64,000 nucleotides of DNA from Ruegeria sp. THAF57 (GCF_903914075.1 NZ_CAIWNQ010000007.1:124001-188000); one strand, 5' to 3'; counted from the first letter of the stretch, positions 1 to 8,796 are shown. Notes: generated by a model from the letters alone, not told the origin. Program-made: numbers and translations.

Positions 1-1141
1 GCACGTCGCCGATGACCTTGTGCTTCTCCATCAGCTCCTGAAGGTTGCCCATCATGCGCGCGCCCATGTCGGTGCAGTTTTGCAGCAGGTTCTCATCCTC
101 GATGATCCGCATGTTCTCGATCGCCGCAGCCGGACCTGCAGTGCAGCCGCCGAAGGTTGAGATATCGCGGAAATAGTTCATCGGGTCGTCCGCATTGTCC
201 TTGAACATGTCAAAGATTTCCTCGGTCGTGACCATGCATGCAATCGCCGCATAGCCCGAGGCGACGCCCTTGGCCATGGTCACGAAATCAGGCTTCACCC
301 CGTATTGCTGATAGCCGAACCAAGTGCCGGTGCGGCCGACACCACAGACGACCTCATCAATATGCAGAAGGATGTCGTATTTGTCGCAAATCTCCTGCAC
401 GCGCTGCCAATAGCCCTCGGGGGCCTCAATCACGCCGCCACCCGCGGTCACAGGCTCAAGGCACAGGGCGCCCACGGTGTCGGGGCCTTCACGCAGGATG
501 ACTTCTTCGATTTGATCAGCCGCCCATTCGCCGAAATTCTCTTCGGGGGCTCCGTCCAGCTCATGCTTGCGATATTCCATGCAATGCGGGACGCGCACGA
601 AATCGGGTGCGAATGGGCCGTATTGCGCGTTGCGCTCGTCCTGACCGCCCGCCGACATCGCCGCCAGAGTTGATCCGTGATAATCGCGGTCGCGATACAG
701 GATCTTGGTCTTCTTGCCGCCGTATTTCTTGTGGGCGATCTGGCGAACCATTTTAAAGGCTTTCTCATTCGCCTCTGAGCCCGAGTTCATATAGTAGACA
801 CGGCTCATCCCCGGCATTTTGCTGATAAGCTTTTCCGCAAAGATCGAGCCCGGAATGGACCCGGCCGAGTTTGCGAAATAGCACAGCTTCATCAACTGGT
901 CATAGACAGCCTTGCAGATCGATTCGCGGCCATAGCCCACGTTCACAGTCCAGACCCCGCCCGAGACAGCATCCAGATGTTCCTTGCCGTTTTGATCCCA
1001 GACGCGCATGCCTTTGCCTTCGACGATGATGCGCGGGTCGTTGGTTTCAAAGGGTTTATGCTGGATCAGGTGATGCCAGATATGGGCGCGGTCTGCCTCG
1101 ACCACGCGGGAAAGATCGTTTTCGTTGAACGTGCCGTCCAT
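1..1141 (-). CDS. tpa: class III aminotransferase, probably taurine-pyruvate aminotransferase (3' end outside window)
   Basis: A PLP-dependent transaminase that, if the assignment is right, moves the amino group of taurine to pyruvate, giving sulfoacetaldehyde and alanine in the cytoplasm. The frame runs from an ATG at 1141 to the window edge: 380 residues of about 460. Seen: NSGSEAN at about 119-125, DEVVCGVGRTG at about 262-272, and the PLP lysine at about 291 in TMAKGVASGY, all class III hallmarks. The N-terminus resembles proteins annotated Tpa in roseobacters, as I recall them. No sulfoacetaldehyde acetyltransferase or TauR is visible, so the substrate is inferred; beta-alanine, hypotaurine or another omega-amino acid is possible. 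It is divergent from the acyl-CoA synthetase across a 221-nt gap. Confidence 0.72.
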   Translation of the reverse strand, partial: MDGTFNENDLSRVVEADRAHIWHHLIQHKPFETNDPRIIVEGKGMRVWDQNGKEHLDAVSGGVWTVNVGYGRESICKAVYDQLMKLCYFANSAGSIPGSIFAEKLISKMPGMSRVYYMNSGSEANEKAFKMVRQIAHKKYGGKKTKILYRDRDYHGSTLAAMSAGGQDERNAQYGPFAPDFVRVPHCMEYRKHELDGAPEENFGEWAADQIEEVILREGPDTVGALCLEPVTAGGGVIEAPEGYWQRVQEICDKYDILLHIDEVVCGVGRTGTWFGYQQYGVKPDFVTMAKGVASGYAAIACMVTTEEIFDMFKDNADDPMNYFRDISTFGGCTAGPAAAIENMRIIEDENLLQNCTDMGARMMGNLQELMEKHKVIGDV

Positions 1142-1362
1142 GACATGTCCTTTCAGAATTTCTTGGGTGCGCAGGATGCCGGAGCTTAATCCCGGCCCGT
1201 GTGTTTTAGATGGCTCAGATCACCGCGAAAGACCATCGGTAGATAGGGCCAGATTGCATCATCGCATATTGCCAGTCCAGACCTGCGCCGTATTTCTACG
1301 GGTTTGTCAGCCGGGCAACTTTGTGATCAAGTCGCGCGATCAGACAAAGGGAGGGGAAACCG

Positions 1363-2991
1363 ATGACTGACGCCAACATTTATGAACGTCATCTGGATCA
1401 ATGCCGCGCGAACCATACGCCGCTGTCACCGCTCAGTTTCCTTGAGCGGACGGCGCAGGTTTATCCCGATTACCCGTCCGTCGTGTACGGCGAACGCAGA
1501 TATACCTGGGCCGATACATATATCCGGTGTCGGCGTCTGGCGGGGGCACTTGCTGCGCGTGGTATTGGAAAAGGCGACACGGTCTCGATCATCGCCGCCA
1601 ATATCCCCGAGATGTACGAGGCGCATTTTGGTGTCCCGATGACCGGCGCGGTGTTGAACGCGATCAACACACGGCTGGATGCGCCGATCATTGCCTTCAT
1701 CCTCAACCACGCTGAATCCAAGATATTGCTTGTCGACCCAGAGTTTTCGAGCGCGGTGAAAGAGGCATTGCAGCAGGTCGATCACGATCTGCTAGTCATC
1801 GATATTGAAGATGCCAGTTTTGATGGCGGAGAAAAGCTAGGGTCCCTGACCTACGAAGCGCTTCTGTCCGAGGGCGAACCAGACCATTCTTGGTCTTTGC
1901 CGGATGACGAGTGGGATGCGATTACTTTGAACTATACCTCGGGCACGACAGGCAATCCCAAGGGCGTTGTGTATCATCACCGAGGTGCCGCGCTGAATGC
2001 GCAGTCGGACCTGTTGGACTGGGACATGCCCAAACACTCGGTCTATCTATGGACCTTGCCGATGTTCCACTGCAATGGCTGGTGTTTTCCATGGGCGATG
2101 GCGGCGAATGCCGGGGTGTCGGTCTGTCTGCGCGCCGTGCGGGATGAGCCTATCTATGCGGCCTTCCGGGATGAGAAGGTCACGCATTTCTGTGGCGCGC
2201 CGATTGTTCTGAACATGCTGGCCAATGCGCCAGATCACCTCAAGGATTTCGATCACCAGATCAAGGTGATGACCGCAGGTGCCCCGCCGCCCGCCGCCGT
2301 GATCGCCAATATGGAGGGGATGGGTATCGAGGTCACCCATGTATACGGCCTGACCGAAACCTACGGCCCATCGGTTGTCTGCGCATGGAAGGACGAATGG
2401 AATGACAAACCCGCCGATGAGCGCGCCGCGCTGAAGGTCCGGCAGGGCGTGCGCTATACAGCTTTGTCCGGTCTGATGGTTGCCGATCCCGAAACGCTGG
2501 AACCTGTGCTTGCCGATGGCGAAACGATGGGTGAGATCTTCATGCAGGGCAATGTGGTGATGAAAGGGTATCTCAAAAACCCGGATGCCACGGACAAGGC
2601 GTTCAAAGGCGGGTGGTTTGCCTCGGGCGATCTTGGGGTCATGCACCCGGACGGCTATGTCGCGCTGAAGGATCGGTCCAAAGACATCATCATTTCGGGC
2701 GGCGAGAATATCTCATCCGTCGAGGTCGAGGACATTCTTTACAAACACCCCGCCGTGATGGAGGCCGCAGTCGTTGCCCGCCCGGACGAGAAATGGGGCG
2801 AAACGCCCTGCGCCTTTGTCGAGCTGAAGCCGGATGCGCAGGCAACAGACGCCGAGATCATCGCCTTCTGCCGGGATAATATGGCGCATTTCAAAGCGCC
2901 CAAGACGGTGGTGTTTGGTCCATTGCCCAAGACATCAACCGGAAAGATTCAGAAATTCAAACTGCGGGATCAAGCACGGGAACTGGGCTAG
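1363..2991 (+). CDS. acyl-CoA synthetase (AMP-forming), medium-chain / methylmercaptopropionate ligase-like
   Basis: Activates a carboxylic acid with ATP and CoA through an acyl-adenylate. The 542-residue length fits the ANL superfamily. The P-loop-like A3 motif TSGTTGNPKG lies at about 192-201, the hinge/A8 region GWFASGDLG at about 415-425, and the A10 catalytic lysine in TSTGKIQKF near 528. The start follows a GGGAGGGGAAACCG ribosome-binding region. From memory, roseobacter ligases of this class include isozymes acting on 3-methylmercaptopropionate from DMSP, as well as plain medium-chain fatty acids; the sequence alone cannot choose between them. Its TAG stop overlaps the stop of the convergent gene at a CTAG tetramer. 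Confidence 0.85.
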   Translation: MTDANIYERHLDQCRANHTPLSPLSFLERTAQVYPDYPSVVYGERRYTWADTYIRCRRLAGALAARGIGKGDTVSIIAANIPEMYEAHFGVPMTGAVLNAINTRLDAPIIAFILNHAESKILLVDPEFSSAVKEALQQVDHDLLVIDIEDASFDGGEKLGSLTYEALLSEGEPDHSWSLPDDEWDAITLNYTSGTTGNPKGVVYHHRGAALNAQSDLLDWDMPKHSVYLWTLPMFHCNGWCFPWAMAANAGVSVCLRAVRDEPIYAAFRDEKVTHFCGAPIVLNMLANAPDHLKDFDHQIKVMTAGAPPPAAVIANMEGMGIEVTHVYGLTETYGPSVVCAWKDEWNDKPADERAALKVRQGVRYTALSGLMVADPETLEPVLADGETMGEIFMQGNVVMKGYLKNPDATDKAFKGGWFASGDLGVMHPDGYVALKDRSKDIIISGGENISSVEVEDILYKHPAVMEAAVVARPDEKWGETPCAFVELKPDAQATDAEIIAFCRDNMAHFKAPKTVVFGPLPKTSTGKIQKFKLRDQARELG

Positions 2992-3329
2992 CGCCCCATC
3001 CTGTCAAAGATTGACAGGTCCAGCGCAAGCATCTCGCCCATCCAGATTGCACGGTCTCGATGATCCTCAAGATGCTGGCCGGTTTCGGGGTGGGTGAAGA
3101 TGGTCAGCCCCTGCCGGTTCAGCATCAGCCAAGGGATGACCTGATCAAAGGCGTCTGCGGCGAAGGCCAACTGGCAACTCCAACACGGATGGGGTCCGAC
3201 GTTCTTTGTGTGCATCCGACCCATCTCAACCGGGAACAGGCGCGCGGCGTCTTCACAGAGCTGCTGGGCGGTCTCTTGCGTATTGGCGTCGAAATAGACA
3301 TGGGCGTGATAGCCGGTGATCTCGGGCAT
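2988..3329 (-). CDS. DOPA 4,5-dioxygenase family protein
   Basis: A small protein (113 aa from the chosen start) of the DOPA 4,5-dioxygenase family, an extradiol-type aromatic ring-cleaving fold. Visible family features are GYHAHVYFD at the N-terminus, the HTKNVGPHPCW segment and a late LTIFTHPETG segment, whose histidines are candidate metal ligands. Two upstream in-frame ATGs exist at 3344 and 3341, but a GGAGG sits 5 nt before the ATG at 3329, which decides the start. It is the last gene of the homogentisate operon, 87 nt after maiA. Its substrate is not evident; a catechol-like side product of the same aromatic route is a guess. Confidence 0.75.
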   Translation of the reverse strand: MPEITGYHAHVYFDANTQETAQQLCEDAARLFPVEMGRMHTKNVGPHPCWSCQLAFAADAFDQVIPWLMLNRQGLTIFTHPETGQHLEDHRDRAIWMGEMLALDLSIFDRMGR

Positions 3330-3416
3330 CTGGGCCTCCATCATTAGGTGTGATGAACGTAGGCCTGCGCCGCCCGGATGCCTATGGCCATGTGCACACA
3401 GACCCTGTGCAGCAGG

Positions 3417-4052
3417 TCAGGCGGGTACATGCCGGTCGGGGTGGGCATCTGCAAAGGCGGGGTGTACCGCGCAGACGGCCTCGACGCTCAGAATGTGGGG
3501 CAGGTCGGTCAGATCAACGCCCCAGCGACGCGCGTTATACATCTGCGGCATCAGGCATAGATCGGCCAGACCTGGTTGCGGCCCGGTGCAATAAGGGACC
3601 TGTTCGAATCCGCCCAAAAGCGCCTCGAACGCCAACAGGCCGGGGCGGATGAAGTGGCGCATCCAATCGTCCGGCATCCCTTCGGCATTTCCGCTCAGTT
3701 CTGTTGCATGGCGCGCGACCGAAAGGTTGCAGACCGGGTGCAAGTCGATGGCGATGGAATGCGCCAGCGCAAGTGCCCGAGCGCGCGCGGCGGGTTCCGC
3801 CGGCAGCAGGCCCATGCCGCGCGTCTGATCCAGATAGTCAATTATTGCCAGTGATTGTGTTAGCCGTTGGCCGTCAATCTCGAGGACCGGCACCAGACCC
3901 TGTGGATTGCGCGCCAGATGATCGCCGGATTTGTGATCGCCTGCGACCAGATCAATGGAAACCGGCTGATAGGCGATCCCGGCCAGATTTAACGCGATCC
4001 GCACGCGGTAGCTGGCTGAAGACCGCCAGTAATCATACAAAACCGCGTTCAT
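3417..4052 (-). CDS. maiA: maleylacetoacetate isomerase (zeta-class glutathione transferase)
   Basis: Isomerises 4-maleylacetoacetate to 4-fumarylacetoacetate with glutathione, the middle step of homogentisate breakdown in the cytoplasm. The 211 aa match the usual length. The zeta-class signature is SSASYRVRIAL at 11-21; the third position is Ala where eukaryotic enzymes have Cys, which is common in bacteria. The thioredoxin-like domain includes NPQGLVPVLEIDG (about 49-61), followed by a helical domain with the GLADLCLMPQ segment. It lies in the same operon as hmgA and fahA, 19 nt downstream of the DUF2783 gene. Confidence 0.9.
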   Translation of the reverse strand: MNAVLYDYWRSSASYRVRIALNLAGIAYQPVSIDLVAGDHKSGDHLARNPQGLVPVLEIDGQRLTQSLAIIDYLDQTRGMGLLPAEPAARARALALAHSIAIDLHPVCNLSVARHATELSGNAEGMPDDWMRHFIRPGLLAFEALLGGFEQVPYCTGPQPGLADLCLMPQMYNARRWGVDLTDLPHILSVEAVCAVHPAFADAHPDRHVPA

Positions 4053-4071
4053 TCGGACCTCCTGCCCAGTG

Positions 4072-4269
4072 TCAGTTGTCTTGGAGTCTGGCCGCTTTCA
4101 AAGCTTGGGACAACACTTCGGCATCTCCAATGTGATTGGCCAGAACCAAAACCAGCCGCGCATTCAGGGCGTCACTTTCGGCCCTGTCCAAGCCTTCGTG
4201 GGCGGTCAACAGTCCTGCATAGAAATCGTCGGCGCTGTCCAGATTGGGGGTGAGGATCAAATCGGTCAT
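4072..4269 (-). CDS. DUF2783 small protein
   Basis: A 65-residue acidic, mostly helical protein recognised as DUF2783, a family whose members, as I recall, sit next to FAD-dependent aromatic hydroxylases. It has no signal peptide, membrane segment or cysteines. It starts 5 nt after the FAD monooxygenase stop, so the two are very probably co-translated, and maiA follows after 19 nt. An accessory or stabilising role for the monooxygenase is inferred only from this constant pairing. No catalytic motif can be seen. Confidence 0.8.
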   Translation of the reverse strand: MTDLILTPNLDSADDFYAGLLTAHEGLDRAESDALNARLVLVLANHIGDAEVLSQALKAARLQDN

Positions 4270-4274
4270 TTCGC

Positions 4275-5885
4275 TTACTCCTTACCGGTTGCTCGGCGGA
4301 TTGCCTGGCGGAAAGCGTTTTCTTCGAAGTTGTCGCGCCGGGCCGCGACATGCTGGTCCGGACGGATCAAGTAGACGGCGCTGGTTGCGTCACCCAGATA
4401 TCGCCGTTTCAAGTCCAGCGTCGGATCATCCTTTACCGACAACGCAAGCCGCTTGGCCACGACGCCGTCTTCTTCCAGGCTGTCCGGTGCGTCGGCATCA
4501 ATCGTCAGCAGGGTGAACTTGCCCGCAAGCTTCGGCAACAGGAACGCATCGCCCAGCGGTGCATCCGGACAGGCCGAGCCGGGCCGTGTGATGTCAGGCC
4601 CGTTCAGGGCATCGGCCGAGTTCAGGGAGGACCCCGTATAGGTGCATGGGGCGCTCAGACGTCCGGAGTTTACCAGCGGACGGGCAAAGTCATAGTGTTC
4701 GCTGAGGTCCAGAACCGCATCTCGCAACAGGCGCGACATCTCGGACTTGGGCGTGATGAAATCGGTTGAGCGCGTGGACATGCTGATATTCTCATCCGCC
4801 GCCTGCACGCGTTCGCGGCTGTAGCTGTCCAGCAGCAATTCAGGTGCCTGCCCGTCGATCACCAGCTTCAGTTTCCAGCACAGGTTGTCCGTGTCCTGAA
4901 TGCCGGAATTTGCACCACGCGCACCAAACGGACTGACCTGATGGGCGCTGTCCCCGGCAAAGAGGACACGACCATAGCGGAAACGCTCCATCCGGCGGCA
5001 TTGGAAGGTATAGATAGACACCCATTCCAGATCGAACTCAACATCTTCACCCAGCATTTGTTTGAGGCGCGGGATTACGTTTTCGGGCCGTTTCTCACGC
5101 TCTTTGTCGATGTCCCATCCCAATTGCAGGTCGATACGCCAAACATTGTCGGGCTGTTTGTGCAGCAATGCAGACTGGCCGCGATTGAAGGGCGGGTCGA
5201 ACCAGAACCAGCGTTCGGTCGGAAAATCGGCCTCCATCACCACATCGGCGATCAGGAAGTTGTCCTCGAACACACGCCCGTCAAAGTCCAGCCCCAGCAT
5301 CCGGCGGGTCGGAGAATGCGCGCCGTCACAGGCGACCAGCCAGTCGGCTTCGACATTGTACGGACCTTCCGGCGTTTCAACCTCAAGCTTGACGTGATCG
5401 TCATGCGTGCCGATGGCCTCGACCTTGTTGCGGCCACGTATTTCCACGGGCGCGCCCTCAGCCTGAAGCGCACGGATGCGATCGACCAATATGCGCTCCA
5501 GATGATATTGCTGAAGGTTGATGAAGGCAGGGTTGCCATAGCCTTTTTCGGGCTGAAGGTTGAATTCGTAGACCTTGCGGTTATCAAAGAACACTTTACC
5601 TGCGTCCCACTGGACGCCGGTATCAACCATGGGTTTTCCGCCGCCCAAGCGATCGGCAATGTCCAGCGTGCGCTGCGAGAAACAGATGGCCCGGCTGCCA
5701 AAACTAACCTTGTCGTTTTCGTCCAGCACCACGACCTCAACCCCTCGTTGCGCAAGGTCGATTGCCGCGGTAAGCCCGATGGGTCCGGCCCCGATGACGA
5801 TTACCTTGTGGCGCACCGGGGTAGACGCATCCTGATCGGGGCTGCGGTCATAGGCGTAAAGCGGCGTTTCGAAAATCTTGTTCAT
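4275..5885 (-). CDS. class A FAD-dependent aromatic monooxygenase (MhpA/PHBH type)
   Basis: Predicted flavoprotein hydroxylase that adds one oxygen to a phenolic ring using NAD(P)H. It is 536 aa. The Rossmann GAGPIG lies at about 32-37, the DG motif (CDGAHSPTRRMLG) at about 187-199, and the GD motif FAGDSAHQVSPFGARGANSG at about 304-323. The C-terminal ~100 residues resemble the thioredoxin-like tail of MhpA/phenol hydroxylases. A 137-nt gap precedes it in an otherwise tight operon; it holds two small hairpins (5938-5951 and 5974-5990), so separate regulation is possible. Next to hmgA/fahA/maiA it could make homogentisate or a related hydroquinone from a monohydroxy aromatic acid. The substrate is unknown. 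Confidence 0.82.
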   Translation of the reverse strand: MNKIFETPLYAYDRSPDQDASTPVRHKVIVIGAGPIGLTAAIDLAQRGVEVVVLDENDKVSFGSRAICFSQRTLDIADRLGGGKPMVDTGVQWDAGKVFFDNRKVYEFNLQPEKGYGNPAFINLQQYHLERILVDRIRALQAEGAPVEIRGRNKVEAIGTHDDHVKLEVETPEGPYNVEADWLVACDGAHSPTRRMLGLDFDGRVFEDNFLIADVVMEADFPTERWFWFDPPFNRGQSALLHKQPDNVWRIDLQLGWDIDKEREKRPENVIPRLKQMLGEDVEFDLEWVSIYTFQCRRMERFRYGRVLFAGDSAHQVSPFGARGANSGIQDTDNLCWKLKLVIDGQAPELLLDSYSRERVQAADENISMSTRSTDFITPKSEMSRLLRDAVLDLSEHYDFARPLVNSGRLSAPCTYTGSSLNSADALNGPDITRPGSACPDAPLGDAFLLPKLAGKFTLLTIDADAPDSLEEDGVVAKRLALSVKDDPTLDLKRRYLGDATSAVYLIRPDQHVAARRDNFEENAFRQAIRRATGKE

Positions 5886-6022
5886 GGGTTCTCCCCCGAT
5901 GCTTTAGCGCGATTGGCGCAAAACTCTAGGCCCCTGGGCATAGCCATGCCGGAGGTCATACACGATGATTTCACCGATTTTTCCGGTGCAAAACGATCTG
6001 GATCAAATGCGACGGTATGTCC

Positions 6023-6973
6023 CTAGCCCTGCAATGCCTCCCACATTTCAAGATCGCGCTGCGCGGTCCAGATGCGTGGGGTATCGATGCCGCGTGCCTC
6101 GTCATAGGCGCGGGCGACGTTGAATGGCAGGCAATGCTCATAGATCGCATAGTCCGAGAATTTGGGATCGCATTCGGCGCGAACGGCATCCCACGCTTCT
6201 TTCAAGGAACCGCCACGCGCGGCAACCCGGGCCGCCGGACGATAGGTGCTTTCCACAAAGTCGCGTGTGTTTTCGATGGCAGCGTTCACCATGCTTTTGC
6301 CCACCAGCGCGTCCCCGCGACCCGGCGCGATTGCGTCGACATCGAACCACTTGATTTCGTCCAGCGTGTCGCCCCAATCGCTGAAATGACCATCGCCGCA
6401 GTAGCAGGCCGAGTGATATTCGACGATGTCACCGGTGAACATAACATTCTGATCGGGCACGTGGATCACGATATCGCCTGCCGTGTGCGCGCGGCCCAGA
6501 TGCATCAGATCAACCCGGCGGTCGCCCAGATAGACAGTCATCGTGTCGCTGAAGGTGGAGGTGGGCCATGTCAGGCCGGGGATGCTTTCGTGTCCTTCGA
6601 ACAGGCGGGGGAAGCGTTGGAATTCGCTGTCCCAGTCTTCCTGCCCGCGTTCCACGACCATGGCGCGAGCCATGTCGGACATAATGATCTGTTGTGCACC
6701 AAAGGCGCTGGCACCCAGCACCCTGACAGCGTGATAGTGGGTCAGCGCGACATGGGTAATGGGTTTGTCCGTAACCGAACGCACGCATTCGATGACCTTG
6801 TTTGCCAGACGCGGCGTTGCCTGTGCCTCGACAATCATCACGCTGTCGTCGCCGATGATGACACCAGAATTCGGATCCCCTTCGGCGGTGAAGGCGTATA
6901 GGCCTTCGCCTACCTCAGTAAACGAGATGTTCTTTTCAGACATGTCCCCTTGGGACGCGAAAGCTTTTGCCAT
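6023..6973 (-). CDS. MBL-fold hydrolase with only one intact zinc site
   Basis: A 316-aa metallo-beta-lactamase-fold protein. The HxHxDH motif reads THYHAVR at 78-84: His79 and His81 are present, but the Asp and second His are Val83 and Arg84. His163 (GRAHTAGD) and Asp182 (FTGD) are kept, and the late PGHG element reads PGRG at 217-220. Zinc site 1 thus appears intact and site 2 lost. A Cys-rich CYCGDGHFSDW follows at about 190-200. An AAGG lies 8 nt before the ATG at 6973, favouring this start over the in-frame ATG at 6943. It starts 3 nt after the RibD-like gene. A lactone or thioester hydrolase role in homogentisate metabolism is inference. Confidence 0.8.
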   Translation of the reverse strand: MAKAFASQGDMSEKNISFTEVGEGLYAFTAEGDPNSGVIIGDDSVMIVEAQATPRLANKVIECVRSVTDKPITHVALTHYHAVRVLGASAFGAQQIIMSDMARAMVVERGQEDWDSEFQRFPRLFEGHESIPGLTWPTSTFSDTMTVYLGDRRVDLMHLGRAHTAGDIVIHVPDQNVMFTGDIVEYHSACYCGDGHFSDWGDTLDEIKWFDVDAIAPGRGDALVGKSMVNAAIENTRDFVESTYRPAARVAARGGSLKEAWDAVRAECDPKFSDYAIYEHCLPFNVARAYDEARGIDTPRIWTAQRDLEMWEALQG

Positions 6974-6976
6974 CGT

Positions 6977-7513
6977 TCAACCTTTTATTTCGTAGTCGAT
7001 TTGCAGTATGCCGCCCGGCTGTTTCGTAACGTCCAGCAGCGTCAGATCGTGCTGTTTTCCGGGGGCAAAACAGGGCAGTCCCTGACCAAGCAGGGTTGGC
7101 ATGACAAAAACACGAAGCGTGTCGAACATTCCGGCGTCAATCGCTGCGCGCTGTGTTTTGCCACCGCCAAGAATCCAGACCTTCTTATGCCCGGCTTCCA
7201 AAATGGCAGTTTTCAGGGACTCTATGCTGCCCGCAGCGGCGATATGCGCGCCTTTGATCTTGGTCTGCCGGGTCATCACATAGGCGGGCCGTTCGCCATA
7301 TGGCCAGCCCCATCCAAGAACCTGATCATAAGTCGCGCGACCGATGATCAGCGCGTCGATGGACGATATGAATTCTCCGTAGCCCCCGTCGCCCCCGTCC
7401 GAGGCCAGGGCTTCGTTGAACGGGTTCAGCCAATCAACACTGCCGTCGGGATCAGCGATGAATCCGTCCAGGCTCATCGCGATGTATCCGACATACGAGG
7501 GGTTCGCCGTCAT
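6977..7513 (-). CDS. dihydrofolate reductase / RibD C-terminal family protein
   Basis: A 178-aa single-domain protein of the RibD C-terminal/DHFR-like fold, which typically binds NADPH and reduces small heteroaromatic or carbonyl substrates. Typical features are the N-terminal YIAMSLDGFIAD (about 9-20), IIGRATYDQVL in the middle, and the GGGKT nucleotide-binding turn near 115-120. There is no deaminase domain, so it is not a full RibD. Gaps of 3 nt on both sides (fahA and the MBL gene) place it firmly in the homogentisate operon. What it reduces there is not known. Confidence 0.8.
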   Translation of the reverse strand: MTANPSYVGYIAMSLDGFIADPDGSVDWLNPFNEALASDGGDGGYGEFISSIDALIIGRATYDQVLGWGWPYGERPAYVMTRQTKIKGAHIAAAGSIESLKTAILEAGHKKVWILGGGKTQRAAIDAGMFDTLRVFVMPTLLGQGLPCFAPGKQHDLTLLDVTKQPGGILQIDYEIKG

Positions 7514-7516
7514 GGG

Positions 7517-8773
7517 TTAGCGCCCGTAAGGGTCTTGCAGGGCAGGCAGGACCGTGCCCACGCAGTCACCAAACCCGATTGTGTAGCCTTCGCCCTTCGC
7601 CTCACCGGTCAGGGTCAGTGTATCGCCGTCTTCGATGAAAGTGCGGGATTCGCCCGTGTCCAGAGTAAGCGGTTCTTTCCCGCCCCAGCTCAGTTCCAGA
7701 AGCGAGCCGCGCTCGGGCTTTGTTGGCCCCGAAATTGTGCCGGATCCTAGCAGATCGCCGGTGTTCATTGGGCAGCCCGAGGTCGAGTGATGGGCCAGTT
7801 GCTGCGCCGAGGAATAGTACATCTCTTTGTAATTCGTTCTGGCGATTGTTGTGGCGGGCTTCCCGTCGGGCGCCATCGTTACCGACAGATCAATGTCATA
7901 CAGCATCGGACCGCAGTCTTTCAGGTGATCCAGCAACTCGAATTCGCGCGCAGGCGTATCGCACCGGAACGGGTCCAGCGCCGCCTTGGTGACAATCCAG
8001 GGGCTGATGGATGTGGCTGTGGCCTTGGCTTGAAAGGGACCAAGCGGCTGATATTCCCACGCCTGAATGTCGCGCGCGGACCAGTCGTTCAGCAGGACAT
8101 AGCCAAAGATATTATTGTCAGCTTCCTGCACCGTGATCGGCCCGTCAGACGGCGTGCCCACGAGCGCGCCCATTTCCAGTTCGATGTCGAAACGACGGCT
8201 GGGCAAAAAGGCCGGGCGGTCGTGTTCGGGCGATTTCAACTGACCCCAGGGGCGGCGGATATCGGTGCCGGACACCACCACTGAAGACGCGCGACCGTTA
8301 TAGCCAATAGGAATGTGCAGCCAGTTCGGCGGCAGGGCGTTATCGGGGCCACGGAACATGGTGCCGACATTCTGCGCGTGATGCCGCCCGGCGTAGAAAT
8401 CGGTGTATTCGCTGACAGCGACAGGCATGTGCATCTCAGCGTCGCTTTGGGCGATCAGCAGGTGTTCGATGTCGGATCGTGCCTCGCTGCCTTCGGCCAG
8501 AAGATCTGTCAGCCGGTCCCGCAGCGCGGCCCAGACCGCTGGGCCTTGTTCCATCAGCGGGTTCCAGAAGGGCAGGTCGAACAGCGGCTCGTCCGCCAAT
8601 TGGATCAAACCTTCGGCTTCGGCGGCGGTGACATCAAAGATCATGTCGCCGATCGCCACGCCACAGCGCGGTTCATCGCCTTCGACCGAGAATACGCCAT
8701 AAGGCAGGTTGTTCAGCGGAAACGGGTGGTGGGCGTCATTGGCCGAGGCCACCCAGGATGTCTTTAAAGGCAT
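7517..8773 (-). CDS. fahA: fumarylacetoacetase
   Basis: Hydrolyses 4-fumarylacetoacetate to fumarate and acetoacetate, the last step of homogentisate degradation. The 418 aa from the ATG at 8773 match the family. That ATG is preceded by AAGGATCACAG, a good ribosome-binding site; the open frame continues upstream through the LysE gene but without family similarity. The N-terminal SH3-like domain (PYGVFS, about 21-26) is followed by the FAH catalytic domain with the FDIELEMGALVG metal-ligand segment, LNDWSARDIQAWEYQPLGPF and GDLLGSGTISGP. It follows lysE by 23 nt and precedes the RibD-like gene by 3 nt. Confidence 0.95.
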   Translation of the reverse strand: MPLKTSWVASANDAHHPFPLNNLPYGVFSVEGDEPRCGVAIGDMIFDVTAAEAEGLIQLADEPLFDLPFWNPLMEQGPAVWAALRDRLTDLLAEGSEARSDIEHLLIAQSDAEMHMPVAVSEYTDFYAGRHHAQNVGTMFRGPDNALPPNWLHIPIGYNGRASSVVVSGTDIRRPWGQLKSPEHDRPAFLPSRRFDIELEMGALVGTPSDGPITVQEADNNIFGYVLLNDWSARDIQAWEYQPLGPFQAKATATSISPWIVTKAALDPFRCDTPAREFELLDHLKDCGPMLYDIDLSVTMAPDGKPATTIARTNYKEMYYSSAQQLAHHSTSGCPMNTGDLLGSGTISGPTKPERGSLLELSWGGKEPLTLDTGESRTFIEDGDTLTLTGEAKGEGYTIGFGDCVGTVLPALQDPYGR

Positions 8774-8796
8774 CTGTGATCCTTGTTTTCTGATTT

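Noticed and set aside
3601..3616. TTCGAATCC, a tRNA T-loop-like string
   Set aside because: It lies inside maiA coding sequence and no acceptor, D or anticodon arms can be built around it. No tRNA found in the window.
3987..4022. Ala instead of Cys in the maiA SSxS motif as loss of activity
   Set aside because: Bacterial zeta-class isomerases commonly have Ala here; the first Ser and Arg are retained.
4941..6026. A 361-codon plus-strand frame opposite the FAD monooxygenase
   Set aside because: Antisense to a gene with intact GxGxxG, DG and GD motifs; no independent support.
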